Positions 1 through 7,850 of a DNA stretch of 64,000 nucleotides are shown here, piece after piece. The notes under the pieces were generated by a model, which did no database searches, was not told the origin of the DNA, and was given only the letters and a program-made list of their open reading frames with translations. Both the position numbers and the translations under genes were made by a program. Position 1 is the first letter of the stretch; every line of letters starts with the position of its first letter. Source of the stretch: Fimenecus sp051881435 (lineage in GTDB: Bacteria; Bacillota; Clostridia; Oscillospirales; Acutalibacteraceae). The stretch is taken from positions 62,001 through 126,000 of the forward strand of contig JBJEPW010000009.1 of assembly GCA_051881435.1 (NCBI GenBank), in the 5' to 3' direction.

Positions 1-1200
1 TATTTTAAATATGACTTTTGCCATAATGTACCCCTGCCCACAGCGGCACCGTATATTGACAGCATAACCGTCGGCGGCGGAGCTATTGAGGGTGAAACCG
101 TATATCCCGCGTCGGGTGCGGTTTTGTCAGGCGAGGCGAAGCTTGTCAATGAATCCAACGGAAATTCTTATGTAAAGGGCTTGTGCAGTGCCATAGGTGC
201 AGTGGAATTTACGGGAGTTTCAGTGCCCGAGGACGGCGAATATGTTTTGACTGTTGTAATGCGTAAAAGCGACAGTGATGAAAAATTCTGCGTTCTTACC
301 GTGAACGGCATGGATAAATACGAATTGCTTATTCCCGAAACAAAGGCATTTTCCCGCGAGGGCAGACAACAGCTTATAGTAAAGCTTAAAAAAGGTGAAA
401 ATACCGTAAAAATTACCAATCCCGTGGGTTCACCGATGGATAGCGCCGCAATGCAGTATGAAAAGATGGGCAGAGAATTAAAGCGCGCAACGAAACTTTA
501 TGCGGAGAAAAACAACTGCCCTGAAAAACCCATACTTTTCTCAATCTGTGAATGGGGCAAAAATCAGCCGTGGAAATGGGGCGGAAAAGCGGGTAACATT
601 TGGCGCACCACGCCTGACATTGCCGCGTTCTGGGCTTCGGTTGTAGGAATTTATGAGGTGAACGTACGGCTTAATAAGCACGCACAGCCCGGCGCATTTA
701 ATGACCCCGATATGCTTGAAGTTGGCAACGGAAAACTCACATATGAGGAGAATAAGTCTCACTTTACCTTGTGGGCAATGATGGCATCTCCCCTTATTCT
801 CGGCAATGACATAAGAGATTTTATTAAGGACGACGAAATGGTGGATTCCGACAACAAAATTCTTAAAATTCTCACAAATAAAGATGTTATTGATATTGAC
901 CAGGATAAATTGGGTGTTCAGTGCGTAAGAATTAAAACAAACGGATTGACTGATGTGCTCGTAAAGCCCTTGGAAAACAACGAGGCGGCAGTTTGCTTCT
1001 TCAATAAGGGTCCCGTCAAGGTAAATATGAGCTGTAATGTTTCCGATTTGCACAATGTGGTTGAGGTAACCTTGCCGAAAACCGAAAAATACACCTGCAA
1101 GGAGCTTTGGGACAAAACCGAAGAAACCGTAACAGACAGCATTTCGGCAGAGGTTGAGTCACACGGCGTTAAGATTTTCAGAGTGTCGGCGGTACAGTAA
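1..1200 (+). CDS. GH27 alpha-galactosidase, 3' part (5' end outside window), with inserted beta-rich domain
   Basis: The frame is open from base 1, so the gene enters from the left; about 399 codons are visible. Seen: KYDFC at codons 3-7, matching the GH27 nucleophile strand (Asp at codon 5), and CEWGKNQPWKWG followed by WRTTPDI, matching the acid/base region (Asp at codon 206). GH27 enzymes cleave terminal alpha-galactosides. Between these two catalytic motifs, where the barrel normally continues directly, lie about 120 residues (codons ~10-140) that look like a beta-sandwich carbohydrate-binding module, then the barrel resumes at MQYEKMGREL. The C-terminal beta domain is present and ends at a TAA. 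No signal peptide can be judged. The 3' end overlaps the convergent gene by 42 bp. The family call is firm; the inserted module as a CBM is inference. Confidence 0.9.
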   Translation, partial: YFKYDFCHNVPLPTAAPYIDSITVGGGAIEGETVYPASGAVLSGEAKLVNESNGNSYVKGLCSAIGAVEFTGVSVPEDGEYVLTVVMRKSDSDEKFCVLTVNGMDKYELLIPETKAFSREGRQQLIVKLKKGENTVKITNPVGSPMDSAAMQYEKMGRELKRATKLYAEKNNCPEKPILFSICEWGKNQPWKWGGKAGNIWRTTPDIAAFWASVVGIYEVNVRLNKHAQPGAFNDPDMLEVGNGKLTYEENKSHFTLWAMMASPLILGNDIRDFIKDDEMVDSDNKILKILTNKDVIDIDQDKLGVQCVRIKTNGLTDVLVKPLENNEAAVCFFNKGPVKVNMSCNVSDLHNVVEVTLPKTEKYTCKELWDKTEETVTDSISAEVESHGVKIFRVSAVQ

Positions 1201-1572
1201 TTTATCCTTAATATCAAATACTAAAAAGACAATAATTGATAAAAAGTACCAGCATATTGAAAACGGCAGGGAAATTTGCCCAAACAGATTTAAAGGAACA
1301 TCTGAATAATCCCAAACATCTAACAGGAAAATTCTGTTAACAATAATTCCCACCGTTAATTCAAGCAAAGTAATCGTTGCGCTTCCTGCGGCGGCTCTTA
1401 TGAATATTGAGGTACATTTAAGCGCTTCGTTTATTAAATACAACGACAGCAGAGCAGATCCTCCCGTTATAATCATTGACCAGTGAGTATAGCCGCGAAA
1501 AAGTATTTCAATAAGACCGTAGCCTATTCCTCCCGCAATAAAAAGTATTAAATATGTTGTAGTTTTTTTCAT
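1159..1572 (-). CDS. CmpB-like putative ABC transporter permease (integral membrane protein)
   Basis: 137 residues with four likely membrane helices (about 6-25, 34-50, 57-78 and 104-124). The segment WDYSDVPLNLFGQISLPFS matches the conserved core of the family annotated as 'putative ABC-transporter type IV / CmpB', whose actual substrate is unknown; many members occur as stand-alone membrane proteins in Clostridia. The start ATG is preceded by GGTGAT at 4-5 bases, the ribosome-binding motif repeatedly seen in this window. It converges on the GH27 gene and is divergent from yunB. Role unknown; transport is not demonstrated. Confidence 0.7.
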   Translation of the reverse strand: MKKTTTYLILFIAGGIGYGLIEILFRGYTHWSMIITGGSALLSLYLINEALKCTSIFIRAAAGSATITLLELTVGIIVNRIFLLDVWDYSDVPLNLFGQISLPFSICWYFLSIIVFLVFDIKDKLLYRRHSENLNAV

Positions 1573-1624
1573 AAAATATCACCCTGATACATTATTCCCC
1601 AAAGCACATTTTCTTATTATTTCA

Positions 1625-1642
1625 TAAAATGTACGGGGTGAT
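1625..1642 (+). promoter_or_regulatory. yunB -10 box plus GGTGAT start signal
   Basis: TAAAAT (1625-1630, within CATAAAAT) is followed after six bases by GGTGAT (1637-1642) and then GTG at 1647. No sigma-A -35 box is visible at the right distance. CATAAAAT resembles the sigma-E -10 box (CATACAAT), which would suit a sporulation gene; the sigma assignment is inference. Confidence 0.4.
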
Positions 1643-1646
1643 ATTT

Positions 1647-2309
1647 GTGAAAAGTAATTTTTCCCGCAAAAGGAATAAAAAACCGTTTATTGCTTTTCTT
1701 TGCGTGTTTTTATCGCTGCTTACGGTGTTTGTTTATGTATTTGAAGTCAGAGCCTTGCCCGTGATAAAAGAGGTTGCGGCGTCGCAGGCGGAAAATGTTG
1801 CTACAAATGTAATCGAAAACGCTATAATTCAGGTTCTGGAGGAAAACCATGTTACATATTCCTCACTTGTCGATGTTGAAAAGGACTCCTCCGGCAGAAT
1901 AACCGCCATTAAAGCCGATACGGTTGAGATGAATATCTTAAAAAGTAAAATCAGTAGTGAGGTTTCAAAGAAAATCCTTGAAATGGACAGCCGCGAAATA
2001 AGAATACCTCTCGGCACAATGCTTGGAACAGGTATGCTTTCGGGCAAAGGTCCCAAAATACGAATGAGCGTAACTCTTTCAAGCAATGTTAATTCGTCAA
2101 TTGAGAACAAGTTTTCATCGGCGGGAATAAACCAAACGCTTCATGAAATAATTGTGAATATAACTGCGGCAATATTTGTCGTGATGCCGGGTACTCGTAC
2201 CACGGCGGATGTAAACACAAATTTTTGTGTTGCACAAACAGTAATTATCGGAACGGTTCCCGAAACCTTTGCGGAATTACAGAAACAGGGTGTAAACAGT
2301 AATGAGTGA
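1647..2309 (+). CDS. yunB: sporulation protein YunB
   Basis: 220 residues. One N-terminal membrane helix (about 14-33), then a soluble domain with the YunB hallmarks IPLGTMLGT, GKGPKIRM and SSAGINQTLHEI. YunB is a mother-cell sporulation protein needed for normal spore formation in Bacillus; its molecular role is poorly known. The GTG at 1647 is preferred because GGGGTGAT ends five bases before it; an upstream in-frame ATG at 1629 lies before that signal. The stop overlaps the ligA start by 8 bp, so translation may be coupled. Its presence indicates an endospore former. Confidence 0.88.
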   Translation: MKSNFSRKRNKKPFIAFLCVFLSLLTVFVYVFEVRALPVIKEVAASQAENVATNVIENAIIQVLEENHVTYSSLVDVEKDSSGRITAIKADTVEMNILKSKISSEVSKKILEMDSREIRIPLGTMLGTGMLSGKGPKIRMSVTLSSNVNSSIENKFSSAGINQTLHEIIVNITAAIFVVMPGTRTTADVNTNFCVAQTVIIGTVPETFAELQKQGVNSNE

Positions 2310-4284
2310 TTTTGAACAGAAAAAACAAAGAGCAGAACAACTGCGGCGCGAACTCAATCATCACATTTACCGCTATTATGTGGAAAATGAAAATGATATT
2401 GAGGACTATGAGTATGATATGCTCATGCGTGAGCTTGACTCAATCGAAAAGGAGTATCCCGAGCTTTTAGCTCCCGATTCGCCCACACACCGTGTAGGCG
2501 GTCAGGCTGACGGTCAGTTTGAAACGGTTGTGCATACTGTCCGTATGGAGAGCTTGCAGGACGCTTTCAGCCACGGAGAGGTGGAGGATTTTGATAGGCG
2601 CGTTCACGAAAGCTTTTCCGATGTAACATATGTTGTTGAGCCTAAAATTGACGGTCTTTCCGTGTCCCTTGAATACACGAACGGCGTGTTCACAAGGGGT
2701 TCAACACGGGGCGACGGCGTAGAAGGTGAGGATATAACCGCAAATCTGCGTACCGTAAAATCAATTCCGTTGCACCTGAAAACCGACCTGCCCTTTATTG
2801 AGGTAAGGGGAGAGGTCTATATGCCCCGCGAAGTATTTTTGGATATAGTGGAAAAACAGGAACTTAACGGCGAAAAACCCTTTAAAAATCCCCGCAATGC
2901 GGCGGCAGGCAGTTTAAGGCAGAAAAATCCTAAAATAACCGCCGAGAGAAAGCTTGATATTTTTGTTTTTAACATTCAGCAAATCGACGGTGCCGAAATA
3001 ACAGGCCATTATCAGTCCCTTGAATATTTAAAAGAATTGGGATTTAAAACCATTCCCTTTTTCCATAAATTCAATAATATAAAAGACGCTCTCGGTGAAA
3101 TAGAGCGAATAGGCGATATAAGATATACCTTACCCTTTGATATTGACGGTGCGGTTATTAAAGTGGATAGTTTTGCTCAGCGTGAAACAATAGGCAGTAC
3201 GGCAAAATTTCCCCGTTGGGCAATTGCTTATAAATATCCACCCGAGGAAAAGGAAACAACTCTTGTGGATATTGAAATCAATGTGGGCAGAACAGGCGTT
3301 CTCACACCCACAGCAGTTTTTGAACCCGTACTGGTAGCAGGCTCAACTGTCAGCCGCGCAACACTTCATAATGAGGATTTTATCAAAGAAAAAGGCATAA
3401 GAATAGGCGATACCGTAATAATCAGAAAAGCAGGGGATATTATCCCCGAGGTGCTTTCAGTTGTTAAGCATTGCGATAATTCAAGGGATTATGAGATGCC
3501 CAAATTCTGCCCTTCCTGCGGCTCCCGAGTGTTCCGTGAAGACGGAGAGGCGGCAATCCGCTGTGATAATCCCGATTGCCCTGCACAGCTACTTCGTGTG
3601 CTTATTCATTTTTGTTCCCGTGATGCTATGGATATCGAGGGATTGGGCGACGCTGTCCTTGAAACCTTTTTAAAGGTGGGCTTAATCAGCAAGATTTCCG
3701 ATATTTATCATTTGGACTATGAAAAAATCGCCGCTCTTGACGGTATGGGGCAGAAAAGCGCCGATAATATGAAAAAAGCAGTTGAAAAATCAAAGGAAAA
3801 CGATTTGTCAAAGCTGTTATTTGCATTCGGCATCCGCCATATCGGTCAAAAGGCTTCAAAATTGCTTGCCGATAAATTCGGTACCCTTGATAATATTATA
3901 AACGCTTCAAAGGAAGAAATTTTGACTATCGATGGCTACGGCGAAATTATGGCTGACTCTGTTGTTGAGTTTTTCTCCCTTGACCAGACAAAAGCTATGG
4001 TTGACGAGTTGAAAGCGGTGGGTATAAATACCGTCAGTCAGCGTGAAATTAAGGACAACCGTTTTGAGGGTATGACCTTTGTGCTTACAGGCACTCTCAC
4101 CGACTTTACCCGAAACGAGGCGCAGGAAATAATTGAATCCTACGGCGGAAAAGCATCTTCATCAGTATCAAAGAAAACTACCTATGTTTTGGCAGGTGAG
4201 GCGGCAGGCTCAAAGCTTCAAAAAGCCGCCGACCTGGGCGTAACAATCATATCCGAACAGCAGTTCGCAGAAATGATAAAATAG
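2302..4284 (+). CDS. ligA: NAD-dependent DNA ligase
   Basis: 660 residues, normal length for LigA. Seals nicks in replication and repair using NAD+. Visible domains: N-terminal NAD-binding Ia region (HIYRYY, EDYEYD), adenylation domain with the active-site lysine in EPKIDG (K115), OB fold, a four-cysteine zinc finger (CPSCG...CDNPDCPAQ, about residues 401-425), helix-hairpin-helix repeats (GLGDAVLE, GMGQKSA, GIRHIGQKAS) and a C-terminal BRCT domain (about 586-660, FVLTGTL, GGKASSSVS). The start overlaps the yunB stop. The gene is complete and nothing is abnormal. Confidence 0.98.
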   Translation: MSDFEQKKQRAEQLRRELNHHIYRYYVENENDIEDYEYDMLMRELDSIEKEYPELLAPDSPTHRVGGQADGQFETVVHTVRMESLQDAFSHGEVEDFDRRVHESFSDVTYVVEPKIDGLSVSLEYTNGVFTRGSTRGDGVEGEDITANLRTVKSIPLHLKTDLPFIEVRGEVYMPREVFLDIVEKQELNGEKPFKNPRNAAAGSLRQKNPKITAERKLDIFVFNIQQIDGAEITGHYQSLEYLKELGFKTIPFFHKFNNIKDALGEIERIGDIRYTLPFDIDGAVIKVDSFAQRETIGSTAKFPRWAIAYKYPPEEKETTLVDIEINVGRTGVLTPTAVFEPVLVAGSTVSRATLHNEDFIKEKGIRIGDTVIIRKAGDIIPEVLSVVKHCDNSRDYEMPKFCPSCGSRVFREDGEAAIRCDNPDCPAQLLRVLIHFCSRDAMDIEGLGDAVLETFLKVGLISKISDIYHLDYEKIAALDGMGQKSADNMKKAVEKSKENDLSKLLFAFGIRHIGQKASKLLADKFGTLDNIINASKEEILTIDGYGEIMADSVVEFFSLDQTKAMVDELKAVGINTVSQREIKDNRFEGMTFVLTGTLTDFTRNEAQEIIESYGGKASSSVSKKTTYVLAGEAAGSKLQKAADLGVTIISEQQFAEMIK

Positions 4285-4311
4285 TACCAAAATCTTTTCG
4301 GCTCACTTGTA

Positions 4312-4580
4312 GGGGACGATGAGTCTCACTGCGGTTCGGTCACGGCTCGGCTCTGACAATCCACTGGATTGTCATTCACTACCTCGCCGCCGCTTCGCTA
4401 CCTTCATCGTCCCGAAAAATTACCCCTCTGTCACTTCGTGACATCTCCCCTTTCAGGGGAGACGAGAGCATACACGCTAATGGCGGTATGGTAGGGGCTG
4501 GCGACCTCGACAGCCCGCAAAATCTCGTGAAAACCAATTGAAACCGAGTAGGGCGGGGGCTTGCTCCCGCCGTTAACAAG
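4312..4580. repeat. hairpin-rich non-coding repeat unit, likely dispersed in the genome
   Basis: After ligA comes a stretch richer in GC than its surroundings with several perfect palindromes: 4355-4373 (9-bp arms, 1-base centre), 4429-4443 (TGTCAC/GTGACA) and 4444-4462 (TCTCCCC/GGGGAGA). GGGGACGATG near 4312 is repeated inverted at about 4404-4413, and a GCGGG/CCCGC pair closes near 4553-4571. An apparent 66-codon frame on the minus strand is low complexity and follows the repeats. From memory, similar blocks are scattered through gut Clostridia; only one copy is in this window, so dispersal is inference. Confidence 0.6.
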
Positions 4581-4591
4581 ACAATACGATG

Positions 4592-4626
4592 AAAAAAGAG
4601 ACAGAAAGCAGTTAGCTCTCTATCTC
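4592..4626 (-). terminator. intrinsic terminator for the 4620-5215 minus-strand genes
   Basis: Read on the minus strand, 4626-4615 pairs with 4609-4598 over 12 bases including two G-U wobbles that pair only in this orientation; loop of 5, then six T. The stem begins inside the last codons of the 34-residue ORF. Confidence 0.75.
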
Positions 4627-4724
4627 TTTAAGTTTGCTGTAATTTCTGCGAGTTGATAGTATTTATTCCGAAAGAAAAGATGTTTAATAAAACCCAGAAG
4701 AAAGCCAAATAAGAAGTGAAACAT
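4620..4724 (-). CDS. small hydrophobic protein, 34 residues
   Basis: ATG preceded by GAGGA at 7 bases; the protein begins MFHFLFGFLLGFIKHLFF and has a short charged tail ending in LKR. It looks like a single-pass membrane peptide. The same frame has an earlier ATG at 4760 that overlaps the stop of the upstream 152-residue gene (ATGA), which would give 46 residues and translational coupling, but no ribosome-binding site precedes it. The terminator hairpin directly follows or overlaps the stop. No recognised family. Confidence 0.4.
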   Translation of the reverse strand: MFHFLFGFLLGFIKHLFFRNKYYQLAEITANLKR

Positions 4725-4756
4725 ACTATTGTCCTCTATCTTTAAAAAATCGGCTG

Positions 4757-5215
4757 TCATTTAAGTTTTAAACGATAATCAGTAGTTAATTCAATAAAGC
4801 CACGGCGATTATGAGCAATATTTGCCCATTCCAAAATCGAAGCTAACACAAATACTGGATCATATACAGAGTCACCTGTGTGTTTGCCTGCATAATTTTT
4901 GCCGATTGCCCCAACAACTGTATCTTCCGTACAGTCACCGTAACCAAGTCGATAATTACGACCATTGCCTTTTCGTGCTTTCCCGCCTTGCTTAACAAGT
5001 AAATCAACTATTGTATCAAATACTGCATATTCGTATGGCGGATTTACAGGGAGATCATCACACAAAAAGTATTTTACATCTGTTGAGGCCTTAATGATAT
5101 ATGTTTTACCATTTATTGATGAAACAGTCGCACAACCGCCGCTGCTATACAATTTGTTTCTGACAATGTCTGAAGCCTTGTTGCTGTCAGTATTACTGCA
5201 TTTGAAAAAATTCAT
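4757..5215 (-). CDS. hypothetical protein, 152 residues, possibly 5'-truncated
   Basis: Not recognised. Soluble, no signal peptide; the C-terminal half is rich in Gly, Asn and Tyr (GNGRNYRLGYGDC, then DPVFVLASILEWANIAHNRRGF). A GGAGG lies 11 bases before the ATG, longer than ideal. The frame stays open upstream for about 33 more codons and reads like real protein (KKRELDELLIALNLD) until a stop, but contains no ATG, GTG or TTG. The visible gene may therefore be the remnant of a longer one. It lies between the ligA-side repeat and the RluA gene, in its own small islet with the 34-residue ORF. Confidence 0.5.
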   Translation of the reverse strand: MNFFKCSNTDSNKASDIVRNKLYSSGGCATVSSINGKTYIIKASTDVKYFLCDDLPVNPPYEYAVFDTIVDLLVKQGGKARKGNGRNYRLGYGDCTEDTVVGAIGKNYAGKHTGDSVYDPVFVLASILEWANIAHNRRGFIELTTDYRLKLK

Positions 5216-5312
5216 ATCAATTATTTCCTCCGTATCATTAGTGTCAAGGTTAAGTGCAATCAGTAATTCGTCAAGTTCCCTTTTTTTCAGTAGGATATGA
5301 AATGTTTAGTTT

Positions 5313-6275
5313 TTAAAGTCCCTTATTATAAAATTCCTCTTTAAACCACACATCCTCTACCTCAAATTCCCTGTGATTGAGGTAGTTGAGTATCCCCGCG
5401 TCTGTGGTAAAGTCAAATACCAATTTATAGGAATACAAAAATTGCTTTTTATAGCCGTATTTTTTGTTTTGCGCATTGGTGCCGTATTTACCGTCACCCA
5501 AAAGTGGGTGCCCTATTGACGCAAAATGCGCACGGATTTGATGCGTTCTTCCTGTGAGCAGTTCCACCTCAACAAGGCTTAAACTGCCGTCACAGTCCAA
5601 TACTTTGTATTTTGTGCGTATTTCCTTTGCTCCCTGACGGGCGTTTTTCGATACCGTCACCTTATTTTTGCTTTCGTCTTTAACAAGATACCCCGAAAGA
5701 GTGCCGCTTTTTTGCTCTAACTCGCCGTGAACTATGCACAAATAAAACTTGTGCAGCTCACGGTCTTTCATTTTTTGGTTAAGAATACGCAAGGTTTCCG
5801 CATTTTTTGCCGCAATAACAATTCCGCCCGTATTGCGGTCAATACGGTTCACAAGAGCGGGAGTAAATGAGTTTTCATCGTCAGGCTGATATTCTCCGTT
5901 TTCATATAAATACCTTTTAATTCTGCCAATCAGCGTGTCAATGTATTCATTGTCATCAGGGTGGGAGAGTACACCCACCTTTTTGTCGCAAAGTATTATA
6001 TTTTCGTCCTCATATATGATATTCAGATTTTTAGAAGCTTTTAGAAAATCGTATTTTTCAGGTGTTTTCTCAAAAAACTCATCATTTATATACATATCCA
6101 CCGTGTCGCCCATATTTAGGCGAGTGGAAATCTCCGCCCGCCTGCCGTTTATCTTTATCCGCTTAATGCGTATGTACTTATACATTAAGGTTTTAGGCAG
6201 TAGGGGGACCGTCTTGCTTATGAATTTATCAAGCCTTTGGTCCGCATCGTTTTTATTTATTATAAAGCTTTTCAT
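5313..6275 (-). CDS. RluA-family pseudouridine synthase
   Basis: 320 residues. N-terminal S4 RNA-binding domain (about 1-65, RLDKFIS, KINGRRAEI) followed by the RluA catalytic domain with the nucleophile Asp in NRIDRNTGG (D146) and the motifs HKFYLCIVHG and GRTHQIRAH. The family isomerises specific uridines of 23S rRNA; RluC/RluD-like members have this S4 plus catalytic layout, but the target position cannot be read from sequence. ATG at 6275 is chosen over an adjacent TTG because AGGTG precedes it at suitable distance. Single gene, divergent from the membrane protein at 6375. Confidence 0.92.
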   Translation of the reverse strand: MKSFIINKNDADQRLDKFISKTVPLLPKTLMYKYIRIKRIKINGRRAEISTRLNMGDTVDMYINDEFFEKTPEKYDFLKASKNLNIIYEDENIILCDKKVGVLSHPDDNEYIDTLIGRIKRYLYENGEYQPDDENSFTPALVNRIDRNTGGIVIAAKNAETLRILNQKMKDRELHKFYLCIVHGELEQKSGTLSGYLVKDESKNKVTVSKNARQGAKEIRTKYKVLDCDGSLSLVEVELLTGRTHQIRAHFASIGHPLLGDGKYGTNAQNKKYGYKKQFLYSYKLVFDFTTDAGILNYLNHREFEVEDVWFKEEFYNKGL

Positions 6276-6329
6276 CAAAACACCTCAAATACTTCTCTCA
6301 ATATATCATAAAATCAATTTCTTTTCAAC

Positions 6330-6370
6330 TTGAAACTTACTTTATTTTATTATAAAATATTCACGGTGAT
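6330..6370 (+). promoter_or_regulatory. promoter with GGTGAT directly after the -10 box
   Basis: TTGAAA (6330-6335), 17-base spacer, TAAAAT (6353-6358), six bases, GGTGAT (6365-6370), ATG at 6375. The predicted transcription start falls on or next to the ribosome-binding motif. Confidence 0.6.
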
Positions 6371-6374
6371 AAAT

Positions 6375-6899
6375 ATGGAAATAAATAAAATCCGATATAA
6401 GGCCTTGGAAAATCCTCACAAGATTTATCTTGATATGACAACTATTGAAATAAGAGAAAAGCTTAATATTGCTTTACTTAACCCTGTGTCTGACGGCGAT
6501 ATGACGGGAATTATGGGAAAATACCTTAAAACAGAAAAGTTATACAGAATTAAGTATATTTACACGCGAAATAAACAGTTACAACCCCAGACATTCGACA
6601 GATATTATTATCTTTTAGACGTGGGAAAGGATGAAAACGGTGCCTATATCGAATATATGCTTGTGTATGACAAGCTTTTTGAACCTCTTATCAGAACAGT
6701 GTATATTTTGGCGGTGCTTGCCGTTTCCGCATATTTAGCCTATATGGGATATAAAAACGCAATGAGCCGCTTTTCGGCAGGTGTGCTGATTATAATTGTC
6801 CTTTCAACCGTAGGCGTTATATTAAAAAAATCAAAGGAAACAGCCGAGGAATGTAAAAAAGCGGAGAGAATTATAGAAAAAATCATATCCGATTTATGA
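6375..6899 (+). CDS. hypothetical membrane protein
   Basis: 174 residues, not recognised. An N-terminal soluble part of about 105 residues is followed by two close hydrophobic helices (TVYILAVLAVSAYLAYMGY and SAGVLIIIVLSTVGVIL) and a charged tail, so the soluble part probably lies on the cytoplasmic face. ATG at 6375 has GGTGAT 4 bases before it; an upstream ATG at 6330 would start inside the promoter and is rejected. Monocistronic. Confidence 0.6.
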   Translation: MEINKIRYKALENPHKIYLDMTTIEIREKLNIALLNPVSDGDMTGIMGKYLKTEKLYRIKYIYTRNKQLQPQTFDRYYYLLDVGKDENGAYIEYMLVYDKLFEPLIRTVYILAVLAVSAYLAYMGYKNAMSRFSAGVLIIIVLSTVGVILKKSKETAEECKKAERIIEKIISDL

Positions 6900-6905
6900 T
6901 TTCGG

Positions 6906-6934
6906 TTGACAAAATTGATTTTATATAGTATTAT
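6906..6934 (+). promoter_or_regulatory. sigma-A-type promoter of the amino acid ABC operon
   Basis: TTGACA (6906-6911), 17-base spacer, TATTAT (6929-6934), about 45 bases before the ATG. A second TATACT overlaps just downstream. Confidence 0.65.
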
Positions 6935-6978
6935 ACTACCGTATTAGCACTTTAATAAGATAAAAGGAGTTGCGAAGA

Positions 6979-7764
6979 ATGAAAATGAAAAAAATTCTTG
7001 CTGTCGTAATGGCAGTGCTTATGGTTGCTCTTTGCTTTGCCGCATGCGGTAAGAAAGAAGTTGCCGATTCTCAGTATGTTAAGGAAAAAGGCGTTCTTGT
7101 GGTAGGTATCACTGATTTTGCTCCTATGGATTATCAGGATGCAGACGGTAATTGGATTGGCTTTGACGCCGATATGGCAAAGGAATTTGCAAAGTATCTC
7201 GGCGTTGATGTTAAGTTCGTTGAAATTGAGTGGGATAACAAAATCATGGAGCTTGACGGTAAAACAATCGACTGCGTTTGGAACGGTATGACTCTTACCG
7301 ATGAAGTTACAAACAGTATGTCTTGCTCAAAGCCCTATTGCACCAATGCTCAGGTAATCGTTGTTCCTGCTGATAAGGCAGAGCAGTATAAAACTGCGAA
7401 TGCTTGCAAGTCATTGCAGTTTGCAGTTGAGGCAGGCTCAGCAGGTAAAGACCAGGCTGTGGCAAACGGCTATAAATATACAGAGGTTAAGGATCAGGCT
7501 ACAGCTCTTTCCGAGGTTGCAGGCGGTACATGTGACGCCGCTATCATCGATCTCCTTATGGCAGGCGCAATGATAGGCGAGGGTACAGGCTACAAGAACC
7601 TTACATATACAGCTTCTCTTAACAGCGAGGAGTACGGTGTTGGCTTCCGCAAGGGTTCGGATTTGACAGAAGAGTTCAATAAGTTCTTTGCGGATAAGAC
7701 TGCAAGCGGTGATGTTCAGAAGGTTGCAGAAACTTACGGAGTACAGGAAGCACTTATAAAATAA
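6979..7764 (+). CDS. polar amino acid ABC transporter, substrate-binding lipoprotein
   Basis: 261 residues. Lipoprotein signal ending in the lipobox LCFAAC (Cys about residue 23), then a family-3 bacterial solute-binding domain (GVLVVGITDFAPMDYQD, GFDADMAKEFAKYLG, DCVWNGMTLT). Such proteins capture amino acids such as glutamine, cystine or arginine outside the membrane; the specific ligand cannot be told. Starts at ATG 6979, nine bases after GGAG; a TTG nine bases upstream overlaps that site and is less likely. First gene of a three-gene operon with the permease and ATPase. Confidence 0.93.
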   Translation: MKMKKILAVVMAVLMVALCFAACGKKEVADSQYVKEKGVLVVGITDFAPMDYQDADGNWIGFDADMAKEFAKYLGVDVKFVEIEWDNKIMELDGKTIDCVWNGMTLTDEVTNSMSCSKPYCTNAQVIVVPADKAEQYKTANACKSLQFAVEAGSAGKDQAVANGYKYTEVKDQATALSEVAGGTCDAAIIDLLMAGAMIGEGTGYKNLTYTASLNSEEYGVGFRKGSDLTEEFNKFFADKTASGDVQKVAETYGVQEALIK

Positions 7765-7788
7765 GTTTTTATGCCAGCTGATATCTTA

Positions 7789-7818
7789 ACAGAGAGTGCG
7801 AAAGCGCTCTCTGTTTTG
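7789..7818 (+). terminator. hairpin between binding-protein and permease genes
   Basis: ACAGAGAG(T)GCG pairs with CGCTCTCTGT (one bulge) and is followed by TTTT. Because the downstream permease and ATPase have no clear promoter of their own, it probably acts as a partial terminator or mRNA 3' stabiliser that raises binding-protein output over permease. Confidence 0.7.
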
Positions 7819-7850
7819 GTGTCTATAAATATTTAAAGGATGTTTTTGTA

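Noticed and set aside
541..1053. 170-codon minus-strand frame
   Set aside because: Shadow of the GH27 gene, whose catalytic motifs are clear.
4379..4579. 66-codon open frame on the minus strand in the repeat
   Set aside because: Low complexity, follows the palindromes, no ribosome-binding site; explained by the non-coding repeat.
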